Assembly (NCBI GenBank): GCA_001179505.1
Contig: CDMY01000069.1
Location: forward strand, 101,909 to 165,908
Origin: Vitrella brassicaformis
Taxonomy: Eukaryota; Sar; Vitrellaceae
Reading direction: 5' to 3'
DNA: 64,000 nt
The notes beneath the pieces are model-generated. The model had not been told where the DNA came from and searched no databases. It was given only the letters and a program-made list of their open reading frames with translations. The translations under genes and the position numbers were made by a program. Positions 46,652 to 58,600 of the stretch are shown here, piece after piece; within the stretch, counting starts at the first letter, position 1; each line of letters starts with the position of its first letter.

Positions 46652-46935
46652 GATTGACGGATAAAACACAGGTAGGGTATGTAGGTAGCCAGGGGGCGCC
46701 ACATGCAATCAATGCACACAATAAAACGCCCACGTCTGTCGTCCATCTGTCGTGCTAATGCATTCGTTCACTCTGGCATGCATGGATGGCATCGTACATC
46801 AAAAAAACTGACAATTGGCAGGCGCACGCATTGGACAGCAGCAGAGAGGGAGGGAGGGAGGGAGGGAGGGGGGACACAGACAGACAGACAGACAGACAGA
46901 CGGGCGGCAGTGCACTGGATAGATCTACACACCAT
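46652..46935 (+). repeat. Long direct repeat, copy 1 (5' of the ankyrin gene)
   Basis: Begins gattgacggataaaacaca, includes GGGGGCGCCACATGCA, aaaacgcccacgtctg, a TACATCAAAAAAACTGACA block, a GGGA run, a CAGA run and ends near tggatagatct. The same blocks occur in the same order and spacing at 51106-51410. Confidence 0.85.
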
Positions 46936-47056
46936 GCCCCCGCAGAACCGAAGGGAGTGCTACCTTGGCCCCAATTACGGAGGAACACTTTGGGGAGCGC
47001 TCATAAACACACTACAGTAACCAACCAAGAGACTCCCCCCAAGGCCCCCTGCAAAA

Positions 47057-50000
47057 ATGAGCGCTCAGGAAATGATGCGTCGTGCCATGGTGAGTGTCAG
47101 CATGACAAGACGATTGCCTTCTGTCCGTCGCCTTCATGGTCGCCTTTCCATGCAGAGCCTCTACTGGGCCACCAGGGATGGCAATTTGGGGACAGTATCC
47201 CAGCTGTTGGACTCTCACGGCCCTCGAGTGCTCTGGGAGTGGCAGTTGTCCATTCGTGCACGAGAGCAAGAGGCCGAGATGAAGAAGGATTTGTTGATTC
47301 AGCACCGAGTTCAGACCCAGACGAACATCTCGAAGACTGACGCAATTATGTTTCCGGGTGCCGCTGGCGTACAACCATGGGACTACGAAACTTCGCCCGT
47401 CCTCTTAGCGGTGCAAAAAGGTCACGTCTCCATTGTCAAGCTGATGTGTGAGAAAGCAGGCGGGATCGTCCAAGAGCAGCTGAAAGGCAGAGACGAGGTG
47501 ATCTTCTGACCGAACCTTACAGCGACGCTGGAACTAGCCAACACATGGATCGCATGTCCATATGGATGCATGCAGGAGGGCAACACGGGGTTTCTCCTAG
47601 CTGCCAGGCATTGGGGCGTGGACATGCTTGAGGTGCTTTACAAAACAGGAGGCCACCAGCAACTCTATAAGAACAAAGTTAGCGAAGCGTGTTATCCGGC
47701 TATATCCAAATGATCTGTCATGTGTGTTGCAGAATGGAGACACGGCGATGCATTTTGCTGCTCATCGAAATCACACACCGATGGTTAAGCGGCTGCTAGA
47801 TTGGGGAGGCGAGGAGCTGCTCCACTCTGAGAATCGGGTACACACACACCAGCCTGCTCTACGAGACTTTCGTTGACCGATTATTGTCCATGACAGAATT
47901 GTCGTACACCATTCTATTTGGCTACCGTGCACGATCGAAAGAATGTGATACGCGTAATGACCGACAAAGCTTCGTTTCGGCAGCTTCTGGGTGAGGACCC
48001 GGTAAATAGCTTTAAAGAAGAGATCAAGCACCCATCAAAGCACTTGCTCTTTTGGGCTATATGCTTGTATACAGACACGCGGGCCACAGTCGCAGCTTCT
48101 TCATCTGGCTGTTCAGGAGGGGCGCAGCGATACCGTCAAGCGTTTGTTGGCCTTCGGGGCTACCCCCCGTGTGGTGTCGTTTCGTATGGCGGTGCGTGAG
48201 GGTTCACTTGACATAATGAATGCTCTGTACGCCAAAGGGTGCCAGACGCTGGTGACTGCACTACTAAACCAAACAGACCAGGTAAGTACTGATCAAGAAT
48301 GGAGAGAAGGAGACATTTGCTTTCGTCCTTGTAGAACGGCATGACAATCATCCATGACGTCGTCAATGGGCGAAACAATAAGTACTTCTCTGAGGCCGTT
48401 CGACAGCTGCTGGAGTGGGGAGGCAATCGAGCATTCGAATTGCTTCGCAAGCAGGCGGTACTAGGATGACTATGTGCCAGAGGCATACGGGTAGACCGTT
48501 CATTTCTTTGCACGCAGAAAGATGATGAACAAACTCCTCTCCACGGGCTTGCCAATCGAGACGACGGAGGTGTTTTGACAGAGCTGCTACTGATGAAAGA
48601 CGCTTCTCTTTCCTTGCTCACGGACTATCAAGTGAGTGTCATCAATCAGCCTCGACGGACACTCGCGGCATGTTGTTTCTCTTGTATAAGGGAAACACGC
48701 CTCTCCACACGGCAATCGGAAACAGAGGATTTCAAGCCATGAACAAGCTGTTGAACATCAAAAGTCCTGATATCCTTCAGAAAGTCCTCCTTACACAAAA
48801 CAACAAGGTAAGCAAAACAGCTGCATTCTACATTCTACCCTTTGCACGTTGCACACAGGGCGAAACAGTGCTTCATCTTGCTGTACAAAAAGCAAATTTC
48901 CAGCACGATTCCAATTCCGATCGTCTCCTGCGTCTTCTGCGCTGCGCTGAACAACAAAAACAAATCCAAAATCTCCTCTCCATCAAAGATAAGCAGGTAC
49001 GCATGATTTTACCAGTAACAAAAAGACATGCATCAACAGCGCACATGGCATTTACTTCATACAGGGGATGACGCCATGGATGGTCGCCTGCAGCCATGGA
49101 TATGACAATGTGCCTGTGGCTTTGGCAAAGTATCGTTGCTGTAGCGTCTGTGTGAACTTGCAAGCGTTTCTGACGAGAGCATGGTTGTGGTACTCTTTCG
49201 AGTCCCAAAGGCAACGCCAGAAGACCTGCTCTGCGCATGCGGCTGTTTTTTTTGGATTGTGCGGCATAGCTCTCATCATCGCAGGCAAGCACAGAACAGG
49301 CAAGGAGGCAACGTCCTCTTGTGAAAAGTGGCTTGCTTCTTCTCACTCGGTTCATTCTCAGGTCTCGTCACGGACGGATGGCGTGAGAACACCTATGAAG
49401 ACACACGTAAGACAGCGGACCCATAGCTGCTCTTTACAACTTCTTCTGTCTCCTGGCAGTTCGGCCTGGATCTCAAACCCTAAAGTGCAAAAAGGCGGAA
49501 CTGTTCGGTGACTCATTGAACAAAAGCTGCATATCAATTTGAAGGGCTCACAAGGCGCTGGCGTCGATTTGATGGATAAATGATTGCAGGCCTCAAGCAC
49601 CGAGTGGAGGCTTGAAACACCAGTAAGATCCATGCATGAGACAATCGAAGAAAGGCATATGCAGTATCATATGCAGTATCTTATGCTGTCTTTGAGGCAA
49701 GCATGCGAGAAGGCCGGCATAAAGCGCGAAACCTGCGGCGACAAGTATAGTGTCGTCCTTGGGAAATATAAATCCTGCTCGTGCAGGTACCAGTCTACAA
49801 TGAATGGAAACTAGAGAAGGTCATTGCATTTGTGCGCCGAACGGAATACAGCTCGGAACTGGCGGACTTGGATCAGGGTGGAAGGATTGAAGTCTGCAAG
49901 AAAGACGTCAAACCGAAGTCCGAAAGATGTGTAAGTCGTCCAAAAATTAAAGGGTTCTCACTCCACCCGCGCGTGTGCTGGAACAGAACCAATACGAGAT

Positions 50001-50682
50001 ACTTGGCACGCTACAATCCGCTGGTCTAGTCATGATCTGTCTCGCATCGATTGGCGTGGCCTTTTCGGGGATCGGCATACTCATGAGGTTCGAAATGCTG
50101 ATGCAGTGCTGGAGCTTCTCATTTTGGACCTTTCTGTTCTCCCTAATTCTTCGCACTTGATCAGCTATGGTTGTGCTAGTGTCGACACGCACGTAGACAG
50201 AAGGAAGCCTCTCTGGTGGATTGGTCTTATTTGCTGGATCGTCAGTCTTCTGATGATTTCCATCGGTACGTTTGCGAAACAAACAAACAAACAAACAACG
50301 AAACAGGGTTTCATGCCTTTATGTCATCGTATCGCAATCAGGCCTGATTGTGTGGGAGACGATGACTGCTGGAGGCACAGAAGACGACCAGCTGTCGTGC
50401 ACTGCCAGACAATATCAGGATTCGAGTTACGAATGGAGTATCGAAAAGAAGGTGAGACGCATGCCGCTGCTTCCACTCCTCACTCTCCTCACTCTCCCAC
50501 TCTCCCAGGTCTGCCCCGTGGGTCATTCATTCTTCCTCGGTGAGTGAGTGAGACACGACCCTGACGGGGCACGCATTGGCTCGACATCAGTTTGCCCTTG
50601 TGTGCGTGCTCTCTGTTCAGCCCTCGTGGGCTTTCTGGCCATTGTGGTCGGCACCGTTTTTCACGCCAGCCCACCCAAATGA
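47057..50682 (+). CDS. Ankyrin-repeat protein with C-terminal membrane segments
   Basis: Start ATG at 47057 (MSAQEMMRRAM). The repeats sit in many short exons: SLYWATRDGNLGTVSQLLD, SPVLLAVQKGHVSIVKLMCE, EGNTGFLLAARHWGVDMLEV, NGDTAMHFAAHRNHTPMVKR, NCRTPFYLATVHDRKNVIRV, QLLHLAVQEGRSDTVKRLLA, TPLHGLANRDDGGVLTELLL, GNTPLHTAIGNRGFQAMNKL, GETVLHLAVQKANF and GMTPWMVACSHGYDNVPVAL. The C-terminal half has hydrophobic segments (AGLVMICLASIGVAFSGIGI, WIGLICWIVSLLMISIG, ALVGFLAIVVGTVF) and ends HASPPK with TGA at 50680-50682. The layout resembles plant ankyrin proteins with a membrane tail (ACD6-like) only in general plan. It is distinctly more AT-rich than its neighbours, and introns are short without the usual microsatellites. 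Exon joins between 49080 and 49930 are uncertain. Confidence 0.75.
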
Positions 50683-51105
50683 GCAGCAGAGAAGAGGCCA
50701 AAGCAGACCACATGTATATGTGTTCGCATCCTGACAACTCAGTCATTACTGTCTGCTGCCTCACGCGTCGGCTTGGAGTGTGTGTTTGTGGTGAATATCT
50801 GAATGGTGCGTACACCCGCGCATGCACCTTTGGACTTGGAGTGAACCTTCGGACTTGGATATATATTCATGTGTTTATGTCCTGAATGTGTCTGTGCGCA
50901 CATGCACGATTGGACTTGGAGTGTGTGTACTACACATGCAATTGCAAGTGCATGAAGCGGTGCCCGACGTGCTCACTTGGACGCCAGTTGTGCGTAGTGT
51001 TTGCATGTTTCGTGTGTGTTTGTGTGCAGCAGCACGCAGCACACGCACCTGTAGGCAGATCTGCACACATGGCCGTGCGCAGGGGTGCGCAGCGTGTGCA
51101 CACAC
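50683..51105. other. Spacer with a triple GGACTTGGA motif
   Basis: No gene seen. The motif ggacttgga recurs three times between about 50829 and 50924 (two copies read ttggacttggagtg), amid GTGT and TGCACA runs. Confidence 0.5.
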
Positions 51106-51410
51106 GGGAGTACAATGATTGACGGATAAAACACATAGGTAGGGGGCGCCACATGCACACAATAAACGCCCACGTCTGCCATCCATATGTGACGTGCTGG
51201 CTGTTTGTCAGACGGCTATTGAACTGACACACTCACTCAGGGACTCACTCAGGCACGGATGGCGTCATGTACATGAAAAAAACTGACGACTCGTAGGCAC
51301 ACACACACATTGCATAGCAGCAGAGGGGGAGGGAGAGAGGGAGGGAGGAAGGGACACACACAGACAGACAGACAGACAGCAAATCGCTGGATAGATCTCT
51401 ACACACACAG
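51106..51410 (+). repeat. Long direct repeat, copy 2 (3' of the ankyrin gene)
   Basis: Second copy of 46652-46935: gattgacggataaaacaca, GGGGGCGCCACATGCA, ataaacgcccacgtctg, a CATGAAAAAAACTGACG block, GGGA and CAGA runs and tggatagatct in the same order. It has an extra ~30 bp in the middle (51190-51250) and a deletion near its start. It ends about 55 bp from the stop of the TRRAP gene. Confidence 0.85.
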
Positions 51411-51463
51411 TTTGCCCTCTAAGGTACGCAGACACAGCCAGCCAGCCTTCATTCATTGATCCT

Positions 51464-54400
51464 TCATAGCCATGGGTGCCACTTGGGCGGCTGCTGCATC
51501 AGGTTGGCGTGCGTCGATGCCCGCCGGATGAGGTCCATCACGCGCTGGTCGATACACGCGTCATCGTCAACGCCACCCTGATCGACCAACATACACATAC
51601 ACACAGAGGGAGACGTAGATATCGTTCCCAATCAGTGCCCCGCCCCCCTCTATGTGACACTGTGTGTGCGTACCGCAATTGTGTTGGGGTTGCTGCCGGT
51701 GACTGTGAGTCTGACTTGGCTGTAGATGTCGTCGACAATGCGCATGACTCTTTCGGCGAGCCCTCTGGGTGCCGGCACCGTCATGTGCTGGATAGCCTGG
51801 GCGTGGGCCTCCCTCTCCGCCTGGCTTGTGACCTCCTTGTCCAGCCCGTGTGTGGCTCCTGTGGCAGTGCTGTGCTTGCGCTGCATGTGGGTGGTGTAGA
51901 GCTGGTCCACCAGTGTCGTCAGCTGCTGGCTGCGGTGGTGCAGGCAGTAGATCCAGTAGTCGTCCCGCAGGATCAGCGCCAGGTAGCTCTTGAAGACCAC
52001 GTACGTGTCGGCGGCAAACAGGCACTCCCCCATCGAAAAGAGGACGGCCGGGAACAATCCCAGCAGGCCGTGTGGGCCCATCAAGGCCTGCACATTGCGC
52101 GTCAGCCGGAAGGGCACCCGGTCCTCGCAGTGCAGCTGAAAATTGAGGGGGCTCGCAAGTGGATGGGGGGTGTGTGTCTGGGGGTCGGCCTGGTCGGCTG
52201 CGGCTGTCTGTGTCTGTGTCTGGTTGGCGTCATCGGCAGGGAGCTGCAGGGACGGCCGTAGGTCGTACTGCTGCACCTGCCCAGTGGACCTCAGCACGTG
52301 CAGCTTGGCCGGCGTGATGCCGCCGGCTTTGAACATGTGTGCGAGGAAGGCCAGGATGCCGTACTCGATGATGAAGCGCTTGCTCAGGTGGAAGGACGCG
52401 TCGGCCGTCAGCGCCGAGCGATGCAGGTAGTCGCGCAGCAGATACTCGTCCAGGCCGATGGTGGTCCCCATCACCTCATAGACCTGCTCCATCACGCCAC
52501 GATGGGTGTCGGGGTCATCAGCTTGTGGTGCAGCAGGTGGGGCCGTTGCAGGGGCTGATGCAGCGGCAGCCGCAGCAGCAGGTGCCTCCGCCCTCCTCTT
52601 CTCGCTCTCCTCCCTCTTGGCCCGCCTCGCGTTGGCCATCAGCCGCCGCGCCAGGAGAATGGGGTACTCGGGGTCTCTCATAACCTCCACACCATCGTCC
52701 TGCTGTGGTGTTGTCGGCCGCCTGTTGGTGATGAAGTCGTCATATATCTCCTGGAAAGAGATAGCGCTGGGGTGGTCCTCGATGAGCCTCAGACGTGGGC
52801 TGATAGGCACGGTGGTGTGTATGGACAGGCAGAGGCCCCTGCGTCTTGTGTCCTTGCACTTGCTGAGCAGGGTGTTGAGCATCAGGTGCAGCTGCACCAT
52901 CCGCACTTCCCCGGCCTGCTGGTGCAGATGGCAGGTCTGCAGGATGAAGGAGTGGTAGTCCCCCCGCTGGCTGATGAGCGTCATACGCCGCACCCACACA
53001 CCGTTGCGCAACACCAGGGGGCAGTACCGGCTCATGCGGTCCAGGTGGCCCCCCGAGGTGTGCCCCTGGAAGTGCTCGCTGTCGGCCCCGCCCCCGCTGT
53101 ACATGTGGGCGAAGAGAGGCTTCCAGTAGATGCCGGGAATCTCGACGCTGCGCTTGTTGTGTGCCGGCTGGAAGTACGGCGAGAGGTCGTCGCTGACGCC
53201 GTGCCACCTCGTGAGCAGCAGCTGGCGCGTCAGGAGGTCCTTCCACTTCTTGAGCTTGCCAATGGCAATGCCCACGGGCATCTGCAGGGCGGGGCCGTCA
53301 CTCAGGAACTCGTTATCACCGTTGTTTCCCCGGGGTGGCGCTGGCGGTGGGTCGAAGAAGTCCTTGATGATGTCGTCTTTGTAGAGGGCGACTATGGCGC
53401 TGGTGATGGGCTGGCTGAGGCTGCTCCGCTGGCCCTTGTCCTTCTGCTGCCTGGCGTTGATCATGAGGCGTGAGAAAGTTTTCTGCACCTGCGCCATGAG
53501 GGTGGGGGCGGTGAGGGGCGGCTGCGAGGGGTCGCCGTCGTCGCATGGCAGGTCGTAGAACTTGGAGAGGATGTTGTCGATCACCGACAGCATCTCCTCG
53601 GCAACGTCACCTCTGAAGAATAAAAAAGTACGTGTGGTGTGTGTCAGATTGCCCTGTCTGCCTCTCCGCCTGTCTGTCTGTTTCACCTGAATACGCTCTC
53701 CACGTTCGACACAAAGTCGCTGAAGGGCTGTATGGTGCTGCCGCACTTGTTCTTGCAGTGCGTCGTGACGTCCTCCAGATACGCCAGCGACTGATGCTTC
53801 GTGCCGCCCCCGGTATCACCCCGCCCGTTGGTCCCGGCCGTGCCCGCTGCAGCTGCTGCCGAGGGTCCGTCTGGCGCCTGTGCGTATAGCTGCTTCTGCT
53901 GCAGCAGGTTGCAGATGGGCTGGAGGGGGGAGTTCTTCTTTTCAGCGACGGATGTGCGGAGCTGGCAGAAGATGGCCTGGGCGTACTGGGGCATGATGCG
54001 ACACAGGATGGACTTCATGGCAGGCGCCTCGTGACGCTCCAGACCTGATGAGATGAGTCAGTGAGAGAGGGAGGGATGTGAGTGGACACGTGACCGTGTG
54101 TCGGTGTGGTGGGGGTGTGTGTGTGTGTGTGAGGTTGGGTACCCACCTGTGATGAGGTTGGGTGTGAATGGTAGCCAGAGGTGGTGGGGGATGAACTGGA
54201 CGTGCTTCTCGAAGGCGCTAGAGATGGGCGAGTGGTGCTGCTCGTCGTCGTACGTCAGCAGCCACAGCACACGCGGCATGTACAGACGCATCTTCTCCTG
54301 ACTGCACACACACAGACCCATGCCATCCATCCATCCATCCAGCTCACACCCTTCCCTCCCTCCAGCACAGCAACAGCCACCACACCCCACCCGGCACGGC

Positions 54401-55569
54401 CCGCTCACCGAATGACGATGCCCATCATGTAGCAGGTGATGGCATTGATGGCATAGTTGAGGTCCCGCATGTCCCCCCGCTCGAACATGCTGTCCGCGAA
54501 CCGGCCCCACGCCAGCCACCCCTGCCCATACACGGGGTTGATCCGCATCGCCACGTTGTAGTCTTCGTCAGCATCCCGCAGCAGCACCTCCTCCGAAGGG
54601 CCCTCGTCAGGGTGCGGCTCGCTCGTCGCCGGCGGCGCGTTGGGGTCGAACTGGGCGCTGCTGGCGCGGTAGGGGCCGTTGGGGGCGCCCTTGCTGTCGT
54701 CCTTTGGGCTGTTCTGGGGGGTCGCTGCAGCGGTCTTCTCCCGGCTCTCGCGGAGCTTGTTGGCCCTGATTGATTTAATTTAGCGGGTGGGGGAGAGCAG
54801 GGCAGGGCAGGGTGTGTGTGTTGGGGAGGGGAGGGGGAGGGGGAGGGGGATTGCTGTGCTGGCTGACCACTTGAGCTGTATGTTAGCTCTGAGTTTGAAG
54901 AGCTGTGCCTTGTAGCAGTCGTACATCTCCCGCGAGAACTCGGCCTGGTCGAAGTTGAAGGAGTTGATCAAGTTGATGCCTGCCGGACACACAACACACA
55001 ACATCCAACACAGCACCAATGAATCCACCATAGTCCCGTGTGCATGCGCGTGTGTCTGCGTGTCCAGTAGGGTTTAGGGTTTAGGGTTAAGCCAAACCCT
55101 AAGCCCTAAACCCTGAACCCCAAACCCTAAACCCCAAACCCTAAACCCAATTCACCTGCTTTGAGCGAGTCGATGGTCTGGTTGAGCGACTCGCCGGGCT
55201 CGTCCATCAGGCACAGCTTGACCTTTTGCGCCTGCTAAGGCGCCCACACAACAAACAGGTATAGGTATGCACCGACCGCACCAGGGGTGTGTGTGGTGTG
55301 GATGTAGCGGCATTAAGTCAAGTCGAGTGTGTGTGGGATGCGATCGACCACCGCCCCGCACTCACCAGTCCGAGGAAGTTCTCGACGTGGAAGGCGTCTG
55401 AGTCCAGATGCGGCACCACGGGGAGCCTGTACAGCTGCCGCACAGCCACGTCAGCCTGCCGGTGGGTACTCCGGGCGATGCCGGCCAGCTTGATCATCGT
55501 CCACGGCAGATCCTGACACACCCACACACACACCCACCCACACACCCACACACACAGACACATTGATAC

Positions 55570-55600
<31 letters not shown>

Positions 55601-58600
55601 GGGGGGNNNNNNNNNNNNNNNNNNNNNNNNNNNNNNNNNNNNNNNNNNNNNNNNNNNNNNNNNNNNNNNNNNNNNNNNNNNNNNNNNNNNNNNNNNNNNN
55701 NNNNNNNNNNNNNNNNNNNNNNNNNNNNNNNNNNNNNNNNNNNNNNNNNNNNNNNNNNNNNNNNNNNNNNNNNNNNNNNNNNNNNNNNNNNNNNNNNNNN
55801 NNNNNNNNNNNNNNNNNNNNNNNNNNNNNNNNNNNNNNNNNNNNNNNNNNNNNNNNNNNNNNNNNNNNNNNNNNNNNNNNNNNNNNNNNNNNNNNNNNNN
55901 NNNNNNGGGGGGGGGGGGGGGGGGGGGGGGGTCAGTCAGTCAGTCAGTCGGTCGGTCAGTCGCTGCATCGTGTGGTTCTCACTGACGTGGAGAAAGGCTG
56001 AGAGTTCTCTGCACTCGGGGACGATCAGTCCGAAGCAGCACTCGACGAGGGTGAAGAGGAAGTTGCGCCAGACGCAGATGTCCGTCCAGGAGATCATGCT
56101 CTCCCACTTGTTGGGCAGACGGTTGCGCCACTGCTGCAGGACGTTACGGCTGAACACACACACACATCATCCAAGTGTGTGGAGTGGACCCATTGGCCAT
56201 CTCCACTGGCTCACCCCCTCACCATTGCTTGAGCGGCAGCTGGTGCTGCAGCCTGCTGGTGTATTCCCTGGCGTGGCGTCGGAGGTCGGGCAGGCGGAAC
56301 TCGCGCCGAATGCCGTCCAGCAGGTCCATGCCCTCGACCAACTCTGACACACACACACACATATACACACGCCCCTCCCCTTGTCTCCCTCCCCTCCCTG
56401 TCTGTCTCTTTCTTTGTTTGTTTGTCTCACTCACCGCTGTATTGGTGGCACAGCCTGAGGAGCGGCACGTGTGACTCCGCGACAATGGGCGGCAGCCGCT
56501 GCCACTGGTGCAGCAACACACGCACACCGTCCTGACACACACCACATAAACCACACACAGCCATACCCACACCCACACATTGATTGATTGGTCTGTCCAT
56601 TCAGTCACTATCTATTCAGCGTTCGTTGAGCGAAACAGAAACACCCAGCCCACCCATCTTTGTCGCTCCGCATCGTTGAGGTGCTTCTGCGCCTCCTCCC
56701 GGCTCTCTGTGAGGAGGTTGCTGTCTGTCTGGTACAGCACCTGCACGCCCTCACGCACAACCACACATGAATGACCCATGACACCATGACAACCAGCACA
56801 GCACAGCACAGCACACGCCGACCATTCAGTCCCTCGGTGAGTGGGGTGGGTGATGGACGTCTGCCTGTCTGCCTGTCTGTGTGTATTTTGTGTTGTGTTG
56901 TCCTGTCCTGCCTCCCTCACTTGCTGCAGAGACGAGTAGGCGAGGCCGAGTTTGAGGGCCGCGGGACTGGCACCGGCTGCGGCTCCCTTGGAAATGACGC
57001 TCTGCAGCAAACCCCACTCACCCAACTTGGTCGACACCTCAACCTTTACACACAGCCACAGTCACACGATACGATCTCACACAAAGGTGTTCCTCTGGTT
57101 GGTCTCTCTCTCTCTCTCTCTTTGTCTCAGTCGGTCAGTACTACCTACCTGCAGAGGCATGTCCTGGCACTCTGCGGCCATTTCCTTGAGGGGCGTCCAC
57201 TGTGAGAGGTTCTTGGCGCAGGTGACCCAGCCGTCATACCACCAGATCTGATTCTCCCTCTGCGCCTCGGTGCGGACGGCCCCCACTGACGTGAACAGAT
57301 TGTACAAACACTGCGAGAAGATGTCCTGCGCCCGCTGCCAGTGGTTGTGCTGCATCAGGGAAGTCGCCTGCTTGGTCTCCAACGACTTGACGCGCGTGCG
57401 GCAGAGGCCGTAGCGGTAGTCGTCCTCCTCGAGATCGCGATACAGCATGCTCAGACACTGCACCCAGCAGCACAGGGAGGTGTCAGGTGACACACAGACG
57501 AGTGGGGTGGAAGGGGTTGGCACAGTACCTGTGACGGCTGCCATCCTTTGTCAGGTTCTGCGATGAGTTTGGCCTGGAGGTACTCGCGGACGGCGTGGTA
57601 GCAGTTGTGGACCTTGGCCAGCGAGTACAGCTGGTGGGGCATCCAGTTGATGTCGGGGGAGCACCCCAGAGCGCCCTCCAACACCACCCGATGAACGCTC
57701 ACCACGAACCGCTCCTGGGTGCGTGAGGAACTCCTGCTGAGGAACTTGACGAGGGCCTCAGCGATGCGCTCTCTCTCGTCGTCCCTGAAGGTGCCCCACA
57801 GCTGAGGAAAGAGCTCCCGCCAGAGGGCAGCGGCATAGTCCTCATACATGTGGTACAGCTCGCTCAGCGGCCGCAACACGTCGCCCACGGTGCTGCCCCC
57901 GCCGACCACGCCGTCGAGGAACTCGCAGTGGCTCACCAGCACCCCCTTGACGCGCCCAGCCCACTCACGCCCCTCCCTCCCCTCCCCCTCTGTCAGCCTG
58001 TCGGTCTCTCTGTCGATGGACACCGACAGGTCGGTGCTCTCCTGACCGTCCTCGTCAGCCACCACGCCATCCTGCTCCTGCCGCAGCAAGCTCTCGTCCT
58101 CGCCCATGTCCTGGTCGTCGACGTAGGCCGACTCGCGGCTGTAAGTGAGTGCGTCGCCCTTGCCGGCCAGGAAGTCGATGAGGGGTTGGGCGGAGGGCCT
58201 GGCGAGGAGGCGGAAGTGGACAGGGGGGGTGAGGGAGGGCAGCCGGGCGGTGTGTGCGTAGGTGAGGTCGGTGTGGGGTGGGAGGGCGGCGATGGTAAGG
58301 TCGAGTATTTGTGGGAGGAAGAAGCGGTCGCCGATGACGGCCCACTCCTCCGTCCAGTTGAAGATGGTCTCGACGCGCTGCGCCATCGTGGCGGGCAGCC
58401 GGCTGTTGAAGATGTCCAGAAAGGCTGAGGGACAGACAGACAGACAGACAGTCCGTGTGCTGTGCTGTACTGTGTTGCTGCGATTGCAGTGCAATGCATC
58501 TGACCCACTCACTCACTGACCTTGTCTGATGTATCTGTTGGGTGACGCCATGCCGATGATGGCCGCCCGGACCAGCTTTTCCCACACAAAGTTACTGGCC

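Noticed and set aside
46652-51410. LTR retrotransposon reading of the two long direct repeats
   Set aside because: No gag, protease, reverse transcriptase or integrase sequence lies between them, only the ankyrin gene; the repeats do not start TG and end CA in a clear way.
52740-53473. Long frames on both strands inside the TRRAP kinase-like exon
   Set aside because: Only one minus-strand frame matches TRRAP; the others are shadows of GC-rich third positions.
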